A DNA stretch of 64,000 nucleotides, taken from contig JAYKKT010000080.1 in NCBI GenBank assembly GCA_036023115.1, forward strand, positions 12,516,001-12,580,000. Reading direction: 5' to 3'. Made by a program: the position numbers and the translations under genes. The notes below the pieces were generated by a model, which was not told the origin of the DNA, did no database searches, and saw only the letters and a program-made list of their open reading frames with translations. The stretch is from Brasenia schreberi. Its lineage: Eukaryota; Streptophyta; Magnoliopsida; Nymphaeales; Cabombaceae. Shown here piece by piece: positions 1 to 10,290 of the stretch. Numbering within the stretch: the stretch's first letter is position 1; every line of letters begins with the position of its first letter.

Positions 1-684
1 TAACCATATATCACCAACTAGCTGGAAAACTAATGTATTTGACTATCACACACCTAGACATAGCATATGCAATGAGCATTGCAAGTCAGTTCATGCAGTC
101 ACCTTCTAAGTACCATATCTACACAGGTTTTGATATACTAAGATACTTAAAGCAACTCCTAGGCATGAAATAATGTACAAAGCCAATGGTCACACAAAAA
201 TTGAAATTTATATAGATGCTGATTGGGCAGGCTTTACATAAGATAAAAAATCAACTATAGGATATATAACTCTTGTTGGAGGCAATATAGTTTTATGAAA
301 AAATAAGAATCAATCAGTTGTGTTTAGGTCAACAACATAAGCAGAATATAGGGCAATTGCATCAGGAATATGTGAAGAAAAGTGGTTGCGCTCTCTACTA
401 ATGGAAATCAATATATTTTTAGATAATTTTATTGTTATATTTTGTGATAGCAAAACAAAAATACAGATAGCCTCTAATCCAGTATATCACGAGAGAACAA
501 AACATATTAAAATTGATTTACTTTATATGGGACAACATACATACTAAAGAATTTTGGCTTGAACATGTAAAGTCAGATAGTCAATGTACAGACATGCTAA
601 CTAAGGCTCTTAATAAATTTTTTTTGCTCAGATTATGTAGCAAGTTGGGTGTAACATCTATCTTTCACCCAACTTGAGGGGGAG
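1..684 (+). pseudogene. Ty1/copia pol 3' end (RT tail and RNase H), decayed
   Basis: The first 684 bases read as the end of a copia polyprotein. Near the left edge is the RT tail (YHQLAGKLMYLTI). It is followed by RNase H landmarks: ADWAG near 220, a degenerate RSTTxAEYRAIA near 330-365, and HERTKHIKID near 490-520. Several in-frame stops (for example in the RSTT-AEYR motif) and frame breaks show it is dead. The element continues left out of the window. A purine-rich tract (gagggggag, 676-684) separates it from the LTR that follows. Confidence 0.85.
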
Positions 685-1033
685 TGTCAAAGCTTATGAG
701 AGAGTCGACTGGGTTAAAGGATGAGAGTGGACGACATGCAAAATTGATTATGTTTTTGCGTTTTTTAATCTTTCTGTTTTATGTTTTTTAAATACGTTTT
801 TAAAGGTAGCTTTAAATAAGCCTCATTAATGACAATTAGGTAAATTAATCTTTTGTAATGTTGATATTTAAAGGGGTGAAAAGCCTATCAATAGTTAGAC
901 TTTTATGTGAAAGAGAAAGAAAGAGTATTGGATGTCGGCAACACTAAGGCAGTCGCCTGCACCCTAGTCATCTTCTCTATTCTGTTTATTGATTATGTAA
1001 TTTTTTATTCAATATTGTTATTTTATGCACAAA
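685..1033 (+). repeat. 3' LTR of the first copia element, right end unclear
   Basis: The LTR starts with TGTCAAAGC directly after the polypurine tract ending at 684. The right end is not a clear CA dinucleotide. Sequence belonging to another element (a minus-strand LTR with a second copy near 4.3 kb) begins at about 1034, so this LTR may be truncated there. No second copy of it is in the window. Confidence 0.6.
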
Positions 1034-1281
1034 ATCGATATTATTAAATTGCCACACAAAGGCTTTAGAAAACATGTACATGAGTGAGGTATTTATACAA
1101 GAGAATAAGATAAAGAGAGAGAAAAAATAGAGGAGAGAGGAAGGGGTTGGTCACAACCAACCCCCAACGGTTAAAAATTCTAGCGCTTGGGGGCTTGGTG
1201 ACTGTTGACTCCCAACAGCTAGGGGCCTGGCCCTATGGTTGTGGCAACCTTATGGGTCAGGCACTGCTACATTTGCTAACA
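1034..1281 (-). repeat. 3' LTR of a minus-strand copia element
   Basis: On the minus strand a purine-rich stretch (tttgaaggga, about 1291-1282) is followed by TGTTAGCAAATG, the expected start of a 3' LTR whose first base is 1281. The segment 1034-1165 matches 4290-4433 closely and in the same orientation, so the two are the LTR pair of one minus-strand element. This copy is cut at its left end at about 1034. Confidence 0.65.
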
Positions 1282-1690
1282 TCCCTTCAAATTGTCAGTT
1301 TTATGACCTAAAGTTTGTCAATCAAAAATTGAAATCGTGGGGTTGTTAGCGACTTGATAAAGACAAGTTGATATTCAGATCTTAAAAACTATAGTGCTAA
1401 ATTGCCTTATAGATGATGTTCACAGACGTAATGATAATCCATCTCGATGTGCTTAGTTCGTTCATGAAATATATGGTTGTTGACGATATAAATAGTACCT
1501 TTGTCGCAGTACATGGTTAAAGGAACTTCCAACATTACATCTAAGTTGAAGTAGTCGTTTGAGCTAGGTTAATTTAGTGGTTGTATTGGGCATTGTATGA
1601 TGCTCCGCTTCAGTGGAGGAGCGAGATACTTTTTGGTGTTTCTTGTATTTTCATGATATAAGATATTTTTCAAGGAAAATATAGTAACCA
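1282..1690 (-). pseudogene. Copia RNase H fragment, minus strand
   Basis: Reverse-strand translation gives KHQKVSRSSTEAEHHTM (about 1650-1600), then a frameshifted continuation that includes QRYYLYRQQPYIS and later RFQFLIDKL just before the polypurine tract. These are the end of a copia RNase H domain. Stops and frame changes make it non-functional. It belongs with the LTRs at 1034-1281 and 4168-4433. Confidence 0.75.
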
Positions 1691-1739
1691 GTAGTAGAGT
1701 GCTTGAGAATACTTAAAAAAATCTCATGTTCAAAGTGAT

Positions 1740-1852
1740 GTTTCATATAATGATATTAAGAGACAAATTGATATCAATTAAACAAGGAGATAAAGGGATA
1801 AATTATTTTTTTGGTAAATATTATAATATTTGAAATCAATTATATGGTTATA
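1740..1852 (+). pseudogene. Copia gag fragment, upstream half, split by a LINE
   Basis: Plus-strand reading gives a gag-like segment (IKQGDKGINYFFGKYYNI, then NQLYGY), typical of the UBN2/copia gag helical region. It is interrupted after 1852 by a LINE. The rest of the same gag resumes at 3657. The gag strand is opposite to the RNase H fragment directly upstream, so the two belong to different elements or to a rearranged one. Confidence 0.6.
1838..1852. repeat. 15-bp target-site duplication of the LINE at 1853-3641
   Basis: AATTATATGGTTATA occurs at 1838-1852 and again at 3642-3656, directly flanking the LINE. A perfect 15-bp direct repeat next to a (TTG)n tail is the signature of target-primed reverse transcription and fixes both ends of the insertion. 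Confidence 0.95.
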
Positions 1853-3641
1853 TTAAGCTAAAATTTGGGAGGATTTATATAAAAAAAAACTCAACTCAAA
1901 AGAGGGTGAAAGAGATATTTTTAAGATAACTAGGGCTAGAGATAAGAAAACTAAAGATCTTAATTATGTTAGATGCATCAAAGACGAAGATGAAAAAATT
2001 CTAGTGGCAAATGATGATATAAGAAATAGATGGAAAAACTATTTTTATAAGCTTTTTAATGAAAATAAAGATGTTAGTATTAGCTTAGGAGAGTTAGTCA
2101 AATCAGAAAAGTATATAAACCACAATTTCTACCGACGTATTCAAAAAAATGAAGTCAAAGAGGCTCTTAAGCATATGAAGGGTGGTAAATCGGTAGGACC
2201 AGATAATATTCCTATAGAAGTTTGGAAAATACTAGGAGAAATAGGAATCACTTGGCTCACAAGACTATTTAATGAAATATGGAAAAACCAAAAGATGCCC
2301 GAGGAATGGAGAGCAAGGACACTTATGCCCATATATAAGAACAAGGGAGGCATTCAAAATTATGCGAATTATCGAGGTATCAAGTTAATGAGCCATACTA
2401 TGAAATTATGGGAAAGAATTATCGAACATAGGTTAAGACAAGTATCAAGTACAACAGAGAACCAATTTGGATTCATGCAAAGCAGATCTACTATTGAAGC
2501 GATTCACCTTTTGAGACGTCTTATGAAACATTTTAGTGCAAAAAAGAAAGACTTTCACATGATATTTATTGATCTAGAAAAAGCTTATGATAGAGTACCG
2601 AGGGAGGTTCTTTCGAGAACTTTAGAAAAAAGAGGTATCTCATTGACATACATTAACCTTATAAGAGATATGTATGATGGTGCAAAAACATGTGTGAGGA
2701 CTCATGAAGGAATGACAAACTTCTTTGAAGTTAATATTGGGTTACATCAAGGATCAACTTTAAGTCCATACTTATTTATAATGGTGATTGATGAGTTAAC
2801 AAAACATATTCAAGATGAAGTATCTTGGTGTACGTTATTTGCATATAACATTGTATTAGTGGAGGAGTCTAAGGAAAAAGTTAATAGAAAATTGGAACTA
2901 TGGAGAGAAACATTAGAAAGCATAGGCCTCCGACTTAGTAGAACAAAGATAGAATATATGGAATGTAAGTTTGATCATTTGGTTACCTCAGAGGACATAG
3001 AAATTAAAATTGGCACACATTGCATCCCCTAAAAGGAAAGTTTTAAATACCTAGGGTCAATTTTTTAGAGTGATAGAAAGAATTGATGGAGATGTTACGC
3101 ATAGAATTAATGCTGGTTGTTAAAATGGAGAGGAGCATCAGGTATTCTTTGTGATAAAGGGATACCATTAAAGTTAAAAGTTAAATATTATAGAGCAGCA
3201 GTTAGGCCTGCCATGTTCTATGGTTCTGAGTGTTGGGCAGTTAATCATCAACATGTATAAAAGATGTTTGTGACAGAAATGAAGATGTTGAGATGGATGA
3301 GTGGTCATACAAGAAAAGACCGTATACATAATGAGGTTATTAGAAACAAATTAGGAATGACACCAATAAAGGATAAAATGAGAGAATATCATTTAAGATG
3401 GTTTGGACATATAGAAAGAGGATCAAAAGAAGAACCTGTAAGAAGATATGAAAAACTAAATTTGGAAAGTATTAAAAGAGCTAGAGGACGACCACAAAAG
3501 TGTTGGAAATAAACAATAAAGAATGATCTAGCTTATTGTGAGTTAACTGCTAACATGGCACACGATAGGGATTTGTGGAAACAAAGAATCCATGTAGCCG
3601 ACCTCGTCTAGTATGGGAAGAGGCTTAGTTGTTGTTGTTGT
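1853..3641 (+). mobile_element. 5'-truncated RTE-type LINE inserted in copia gag
   Basis: A non-LTR retrotransposon of 1,789 bp flanked by a perfect 15-bp target duplication. It starts in the linker before the reverse transcriptase, so the endonuclease is missing (5' truncation). It ends in TTAGTTGTTGTTGTTG rather than poly(A), the tail type seen in all LINE copies in this window. The C-terminal part (FKYLGS, KWRGASGIL, MLRWMSGHTRK, LRWFGHIER) is characteristic of plant RTE-clade elements. Related copies lie at 13350-13717, 36121-36906, 40740-41720, 50284-51270 and 53554-53628. Confidence 0.92.
2004..3512 (+). pseudogene. LINE reverse transcriptase, inactive
   Basis: An open stretch of 342 codons (2004-3032) holds the fingers and palm. 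Motif A is FIDLEKAYDRVPREV (about 2564-2608) and motif B is GLHQGSTLSPYLF (about 2739-2777). Motif C reads LFAYNIVLVEE at about 2838-2870 where the family has FADD, so the catalytic aspartate pair is lost. A stop at 3030-3032 and a frame change separate the palm from the C-terminal region (3264-3512), which carries MLRWMSGHTRKDRIHNEV and LRWFGHIERGSKEEP. The protein would copy LINE RNA at the nicked target; this copy cannot. Confidence 0.9.
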
Positions 3642-3656
3642 AATTATATGGTTATA

Positions 3657-4015
3657 AAAAGAAATGTACACAATTTCTCTTCTAGTTATACTCGAAGCAA
3701 ATATGAAAACATATAGGCCTCTTCACTTTAAAAGCGAAGGATCAAACTAGACTATAAGAGAAATTGTGTCATTTTTGTAGAGAGGCCAATCATATAAGGC
3801 CAAATTATCCAAAATTAAAAAAGAAGATGACATTGGTAGAAGAACAAGCCTCCTCCTCCATTTTTGCTTTTGAAGAAAAAGTAAAGATACTTGAAGCCCA
3901 AATGAAGGAGAAAGTAACGGCTGGTGCGGTTCGCTCTTATTTAACAAAAGAAATTCAATATATGACTTCTTGGCTTCTTGATTCGGGTGTTTCCTTCCAT
4001 ATATGTTAGAAAACC
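3657..4015 (+). pseudogene. Copia gag C-terminus and protease start
   Basis: This continues the gag interrupted at 1852. It contains a CCHC-type zinc knuckle, CHFCREANHIRPNY, in which the last Cys is Tyr (about 3764-3805), an acidic linker, then WLLDSGVSFHI (about 3970-4005), the DSG active-site loop of the copia protease. A stop follows at once, and sequence of the minus-strand element begins near 4016. Confidence 0.8.
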
Positions 4016-4167
4016 CCTATCATGTGGTTATCATCAGGATGAAATAAAATATAATGTTGATAAAATTGGTGACTTGTAAAATTAAAATTTTAAAATTTTT
4101 AAAATTAGTGTTGTTTCAAAACTAAATTTAAACTTGTTTTGAACATCTCAAAGCTCTGATACTATGT
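4016..4167 (-). promoter_or_regulatory. Primer-binding site and leader of the minus-strand copia
   Basis: At about 4152-4163 the plus strand reads agctctgatact, the complement of a tRNA-Met primer-binding site with one change (TGGTATCAGAGC family). On the minus strand it lies just inside an LTR end at about 4168. The bases from 4016 to 4150 are leader with no coding signal. Confidence 0.7.
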
Positions 4168-4433
4168 AATGAAGTCGATGCTTCAATGTAGCAGGCGAAA
4201 GATTGATAAACAAATATCACCTCAATTCGTCAAACACAAAGCCTTGAAAAAGGCTATAATCATATAAGTGCAACAAAAGACATTAAAAATAACATAAATT
4301 AATATTATTAAATTGTCACACAAATGCTTGAGAAAACATGTAAATGAGTGAGTTATTTATAGAAGAGAATAAGAGGAAGAGAGAGAAAAAAGAGAGGAGA
4401 GAGGAAAAAGGCTAGTCATAGCCAACCCCCAAC
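4168..4433 (-). repeat. 5' LTR of the minus-strand copia element
   Basis: This LTR ends (minus strand) next to the primer-binding site. Its part at 4290-4433 is closely similar to 1034-1165, including the run of GAGAGA/AAAAAGAG and the CAACCCCCAACGG block. It is cut at about 4433, whereas the other copy is cut at the opposite end. Confidence 0.7.
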
Positions 4434-4559
4434 GGATCGTATGGCAATTTTGAAGTGATGTTACCATTGGATCGTATTCAATTGATCAATGATCTGATCT
4501 GCAGTCTTATTTCTCATTTCATTCTGTGCAAGTTGTCAATTTACTTATTCCAATGTTTT
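4434..4559. other. Unassigned spacer
   Basis: No gene or repeat recognised here. It lies between the truncated minus-strand LTR and the next plus-strand copia pol fragment. Confidence 0.4.
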
Positions 4560-6719
4560 ATAAGTGGTATTGTTAGAATCATGCCCATCTTGTTGCATAT
4601 CTTAACAAGGACCTATTATTATGTCCTCTTATGAACTTTTGGTGTACCAGGTATGTTCACGATGAATTTGTATCACTTTTGATCGTTTAGGTTAGCAATA
4701 AAAAGGATATTAGTGCTATGATCATGTATCAAAGAGATTCTTTGTGTCCAAAGATGTGACTTTTCATGAAACTAAGTACTATTATAGTAGTAAGGGAGAG
4801 TCCAAAGAAAAAATTGAGGTTGATGAGCCACTAATACCGATGTTGATTGAAGAACACAGTGAAGATGAACTTGAAGAGTCTTAAGAAAAATCTAGCATTG
4901 GAGAAGAAAAACAAAAGGACAAATTTTTTAATAAGGTGTATAAGAGAGACATGCAAAACAAATTTCCAACTAACGAAGATGGTCAAATTCGACCAATATC
5001 ACCAGTCCAAGATCTACCAATCGCCCTATGAAAGGAGAAAAGGAGATGTACATATCTCATTAGTAACTTTATGGATTATGACAAAACTGTAGAAAACTAC
5101 AAATTATTTGTAGTAACTTCAAAAAACGAAGAGATTCCAAAGACATGAGAAGAGGCTAATACATCAAAAGAATGACAAATTATTTGTAGTAAATTCAGAA
5201 AATAAAGAGATTCCAAAGATATGGGAAGAGGCTAATACATCAAAATAATGACAATGTGGAATGCATGAAGAACATTAAAGAGAAACCACACTGGAAGATT
5301 GTATCTCTATCGAGAGGGAGAGACGTGGTTGGATGCAAATGGTTGTACACTATAAAATACAAACCTTCAGGAGAGATTGACAGGTACAAAGCTCGACTTG
5401 TAGCTCAGGGATACAATCAATTTGAAGGGATTGACTATACTGAAACCTTTGTCCCAATAGTAAAAATGACAACAATACGCATTCTTATAGTTTGACACCA
5501 AATAAGGAATGGAATATGTGACAATTAGACATCAAAATATGTTTTTGCAAGGGGATCTCAATAAAGAAGTGAACATGGAGATACCGCAGGGATTGAGACA
5601 ACTCTATGGCCCTAATGATGTATATCTTCTAAAAAAGCATTGTATGGACTGAAGCAGTCCCCATGTGTATGGTTTGAGAAGTTTAGCGAAGGTATTATAA
5701 GTCTTGGATATATGAGGAGCAGAAATGATCATACATTATTCTTTAAATTGGGAGAAGGTATCTCAATATTAATTGTATACATTGAAGATATAGTAGTGAC
5801 AGGTGACGATGAGAAAGAAATCAACTGCTTGAAGAAGAGATTACATCACCTGTTTGACTTGAAAGATCTTGGACCCCTACATTATTTCTTGGGAATCGAA
5901 GTAATGAGATCATAAAAGGGCATTTTCCTTACCCAACATAAGTATACGATGAATTTATTAAAGGAAACAGGTACATATGGATCATGACTGAGTGACACTC
6001 TAATGGATATCAACCATAAATTGGGAATAAATATGGACAAAGAAGTTGTTGAGGTTAAGAGGTACCAACAGCTAGTTGGAAAACTAATATACTTGACTAT
6101 TATAAAACCCGATGTAACCTATACAGTCGGGATTCTTAGCATATTTATGCATGTGCCAAAGAAAATATATATAGATGCGGTGGTCAAAATACTTAGATAC
6201 TTGAAGAATACTCATGAAAATAGGATTATATATTCTAATCATAGACACACTAACCTAGAATTGTGTATATATATATATATATAGATTGGGCAGGTTGTGT
6301 AGATGATCAAAAGTCCATTTTCAGGTTATATTGTATTGTTTGGCGGGAATTTAATATCTTGAAAGAATAAAAACAAACAGTGGTGGCAAGGTCGAGTGCA
6401 GAGGCAAAATATAGGGCTGCAATGCACGAAACTAGTGAAGGTCTATAGTTAATCTACTTAATTACTGAACTCAAAGAAAATTTTTAGCTTCCAATAGTTC
6501 TTTTATATAGTGATAATAAAGCAACAATACAGATTGCTACAAACTCTCTACAACATGAGAGAACTAAACACGTAGAAGTGAACTGCCACTTCATAAGAGA
6601 AAAAATTGAAAACAAAGTGATACAAGTGAAACACGTGAAGTTGAAAGACCAGATTGCAGATATCCTCACCAAGGCAGTCTCAAAAAGTGTTAAACATGTT
6701 CCTCCCAACTTGAGGGGAG
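4560..6719 (+). pseudogene. Copia pol (integrase C-terminus, RT, RNase H), broken
   Basis: In order: the integrase C-terminal segment with VSKDVTFHETKYYYS-like sequence (about 4740-4790); the RT start with GCKWLYTIKYKPSGEIDRYK (about 5330-5390); KARLVAQGYNQFEGIDYTETF; MYGLKQSPCVWFEKFSEG (5640 on); the active-site region VYIEDIVVTGDDE (about 5776-5815), where the usual YVDD is YIED; DLKDLGPLHYFLGIE; and RNase H with RTKHVEVNCHFIREKIE near 6560-6610. At least six frame breaks or stops kill it. The polypurine tract TTGAGGGGAG ends at 6719. Confidence 0.88.
5102..5253 (+). repeat. 76-bp tandem duplication inside copia pol
   Basis: The segment beginning aattatttgtagtaa at about 5102 is repeated from about 5178 with roughly 90 percent identity, ending in rcatcaaaaraatgaca both times. 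It falls in the variable linker between integrase and RT. The copies have diverged, so the duplication is not recent. Confidence 0.85.
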
Positions 6720-6982
6720 TGTTGTAGGACCCAAAATCCAATGGAACGGTACCAAATTTTATATAATTCAGCTATATGTTAAGTAATACTTAACAAGTGT
6801 CTTTCTAGTTAAAAAGCACTATTAGGTTTAGTAGAGGAAAGAAAATAAGAAAAGGTGAGCCGCCACCCAAGAAGGGGCCGGGCATCACCCTATTTCCTTT
6901 TCTATTTTCCTTTGTCGTGTGCCATCTTTTACTCATTGTACCTATTGATTTCAATCAATAGTCCTCAGAGATTCAAAACAAG
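6720..6982 (+). repeat. 3' LTR of the plus-strand copia
   Basis: It begins TGTTGTAGGACCC immediately after the polypurine tract. The right end is set at the last plausible CA near 6982 and is uncertain. No matching 5' LTR is present in the window, so the element is incomplete. Confidence 0.6.
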
Positions 6983-7592
6983 GTTTTAGGCTTCTTATAG
7001 GCTTGGCTGCTATTTAATTGTTGAAATAGTTGTTTTTTCTTGTTTTTAAGATTTCAAATATTTGATGAAAAATAAAGCTTACATTGCACTGTACATGCTT
7101 GTCTTGATTTTATTCATCTTCCCTTCTATTTCTTTTACAAAAGCATGAAGAAACAAGATGAGTTTTTGTGCTTATCACTGTTTTATTACTAATCCTTCTT
7201 GTGATCCTGTTTGAACATCAAACATGTGAATGGTCTCTAAAATCATTCACTGAGGCGTGAGAAATGTTGCGGTAGACTACTTGACAAAATCTAGTCAAGG
7301 CTCAAGTGCATTACTTCTGTTTTCTTATTGGGTGTGGTCCAGTCTCATTTCTATGAGGTTCTTGCGGCTTCCAGTTCAGTATCTAGATCTTGTTTACCAG
7401 CACAGCTTTATCAGATTTTCTGCAACATTGGAGTTTTCTTGTTCACATTTTACACATCACTTCACATTCCCGCTAGTAGATTATTTTATTATTCATTCCC
7501 GAAAGATTATTGTGATTACTTATCGCAATAAGGACATGGAAATTTAAATAACAATTTCTTAAAGTATTTAAACAATTTAAGATTAGTGTTCT
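6983..7592. other. Unassigned non-coding region
   Basis: AT-rich sequence. A 96-codon open frame at 7257-7547 shows no recognisable domain and no codon bias that would support a gene. Nothing else seen. Confidence 0.4.
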
Positions 7593-7735
7593 TCACCCAA
7601 AGCGTTAGCTCACTGGCAGGTCTCTGTGATGCCCACTTGTAGGTAGCGAGTTCAAGTCCGGGGGGGGGGGGGGGGGTGGGGGGGTATGCATGTGCGTGTT
7701 AGGCTTCAGTCTCCCATTGTAACAAAAAAAAAGAA
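7593..7735 (+). mobile_element. tRNA-derived SINE
   Basis: A box-A-like TTAGCTCACTGGCAGG (7606-7621) and a box-B-like GAGTTCAAGTCC (7648-7659) are spaced as in a tRNA. A body follows with GGCTTCAGTCTCCCATTGTAAC, then an A-rich tail. The tRNA arms do not pair well enough for a real tRNA. The CTTCNGYCTCCCATTGTA block recurs in the copies at 16005 (plus strand) and, less exactly, at 7932 (minus strand). A 17-base G run (7660-7676) sits just after box B. Confidence 0.75.
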
Positions 7736-7931
7736 CAAGATTAGTGCTCCAATGATAAGCCCGTGGCAGAAAATTTAGAGTTTTTGTTTGTTTCACTTTT
7801 TCCCGCCGTATCCATGACAAACTTAAGCTGTCTGATGAGAAGTATATCTTCAGTTCTGCTGGGACCTAGGGATGGGTATTATGGTGAACATTGTTCTCTT
7901 TTTCCCATAAGATGATTTGTTGTCCTTTTTC

Positions 7932-8042
7932 TTTGGTTACAAGAGGAGGCTGAAGCCCAACATATGCACCCTCTGGGAGTCGGACTCCCCATCAGCAGTA
8001 ATGGCACTAGAATGCCCTGCCATTGAGCTTACACTGTTGGTG
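7932..8042 (-). mobile_element. tRNA-derived SINE, second copy, minus strand
   Basis: On the minus strand box A is TAAGCTCAATGGCAGGGC (about 8030-8013) and box B is GGAGTCCGACTCC (about 7990-7978), followed by GGCTTCAGCCTCCTCTTGTAAC. This matches the layout of the copy 200 bp upstream, in opposite orientation. No target duplication was identified. Confidence 0.75.
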
Positions 8043-9280
8043 CTTTTATTGTCTTTAGGGTGTGGCAAATCATCACATTGAGTGTTCTAAGCAACAGGTA
8101 GGAGAATGGTTACATTCCCTCAGGTCTTTCGCATGTTTGTTTGTTTGTCTTCTTTGATTCTGTCTATTTCTGCTCATATAGTGACGCTATTGGTTCATTT
8201 TATCAGTTATTAGTCATAACCTCCACAGAACTTCAGTATGGGAGCTTGACACTACAATCATGGTCTTGTTACTACATCTAACCATCTTCATCGACCTTGC
8301 CCTGTCTATGTGGAACTGCATTGTAAAAGCTTCACGGTTTCAAGTGGTCATATTGTTGTAGACTGTAGCCTACTAAACTGCTCTCAAGTTTTATGCTATA
8401 GTTTAAACGTATTTATTGGAAATACTACCAGAACAGCCAAGTTGGTGAATACCATGATATGTTCTCATTTATGTAGAGGTTTGGCCATTGGATACCATTC
8501 AAATAGGGTTCTCAAATTTCAGATATAGATGGAGATAGTAACGCTTGTCAGAATTTACAGATCAAGCTGTGGGTGTAGGAGACCAACCACGAACGGGATC
8601 TTTTAAATTGGAAGACCAGGTAAAGATTGGTCATCCTCCATGATGTGAAAGAGGCAATACCGAGTAGTAAAGTTTGGCTTCCATGGGAGAGAGATATTGG
8701 ACAAAGAAGCACCTGATATGGAACATGTATGTAATTGAGCTCAATATCATTTCCCTCCGGGTTGACTACGGTGATGTTCAAATAAAGTGTCGTTTGGCGT
8801 GCTTCATTGTGAGCGAGCCCAGCCTTGTACCCTTGTGGAGCTCTAGCTATTGAGCATACTGAAGAAAACTGTTGAATGTTTTCTCAGTTTGCAATTTATT
8901 AAAGAACGCAGATGCCTGAAATTTGGGAGGCATCGCATTTGTCTTCATTGGTCAGTCTGAACCATGATTCAGTTAGTGAGTTGGCGAGTGCTACTAATTA
9001 GTATCATGCATTTAGACTGGCCCTTCTTTGGGAATGACACGTTCCGTTTAGTTCGTTTAGGTGGCTAATGTGTGTTGCGACTATGTAAACTGGTCTACCC
9101 GCTTGATGGAGTCGGTTGATCTCTTGTATCTGCACCATATTCCTATGGGGTCTGATTAGCAGGCGATATACTCGGGGCGCCATTCACCTAAAAAAACTTT
9201 ATCGGTGTAACTGATTAAGTATCCAACAAATAGTGCTTGTATTTTTTCTACTTCGAAATTTACACATATTGGCTTATGAG
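8043..9280. other. Unassigned region
   Basis: About 1.2 kb of moderately AT-rich DNA. Short open frames (8310-8528 plus, 8548-8781 minus) resemble no family I know. The composition would fit UTR or intron sequence of a decayed gene, but no exon can be defended. Confidence 0.35.
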
Positions 9281-9281
9281 C

Positions 9282-9339
<58 letters not shown>
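9282..9339. repeat. Compound (GT)n(GA)n microsatellite
   Basis: About ten GT units run straight into about nineteen GA units. The repeat lies inside a 198-codon open frame, which is for that reason not credible as a gene. Confidence 0.98.
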
Positions 9340-9343
<4 letters not shown>

Positions 9344-10254
9344 TCGGGCACAACGAGGCATTTTGTACTGAAAGCATTAAGTTGGTCCCCTGTTGTTTTT
9401 CATGATTCTTTTCATGAAATCTTAATGAGGGCAACAGCCTTATTTAATCCCAGAGCAGGGATGCCACAACAGGCACCATGCCCTTGCATAATCTGCATCA
9501 TAAGCCTTACAGTAAGATTCTTAGCCTTGGGGATTTTGCCTATCCGTCGAGCAGGGATGAAGGGTGCCATTACGTTTCGCCTTCAAGGCGGAGCACTGGG
9601 GGGAGCATGTGTATTTTGCCAAATTGATTACTTGAGCATTGAAGAACCAAGCAGTAGAGTGGAGGTTTACACAGATTTACAGGTTTGCAGTAGGACGAGC
9701 AGCTCGCCTTTTAGGGCAAGATTCACAAGCCAAGGTGAGATGAACTCACATTGTTTACGTTCAGCTCAATTAAGGTCACAAAATCGAGTCTGTAATGGCC
9801 CAAACCGTGCTGATCTTGGAGCTGCTTAGTTCACTTACCTTCCCTAATATGAAGACTCAAATAAGGCATAATCTAAACGACCAAAAGAAAAGTTCAGAGC
9901 CAATACGTGAAAGTACCTTTTTTGAAGAATATATGATGATGATTAATATTATTAAATGTAAGGATCATCAAAACAACAACCACCGCCAGTGGTAACAGAG
10001 TGTCTTAACACCCTTCGCACAGGGGAGTGCTGGCAAGGAAATTGGTCATCCTGTCACCAGAATCAAAACAGCAGAACGTGCTGGTAGCCATCTCGCACAG
10101 GTTGAAACATTTTCAGGTTGACATCGGTCTTTGTGTGTATATATAGAGAAAGAGAGCCTGGTCCTAACCATCCATCTTGGGTTGATGATAGAAATTTGAA
10201 TTGCAAAAGCAAACACTGAGCATGTGAATAAAATACTCTCAACAAAAAGCATGC

Positions 10255-10290
<36 letters not shown>

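Noticed and set aside
7600..7665. tRNA gene
   Set aside because: Box A and B are present but the acceptor and anticodon arms do not pair, and the sequence continues into a shared SINE body with an A tail.
9233..9829. 198-codon open frame on the plus strand
   Set aside because: It runs through the (GT)n(GA)n microsatellite, has no domain and no codon bias; open by composition.
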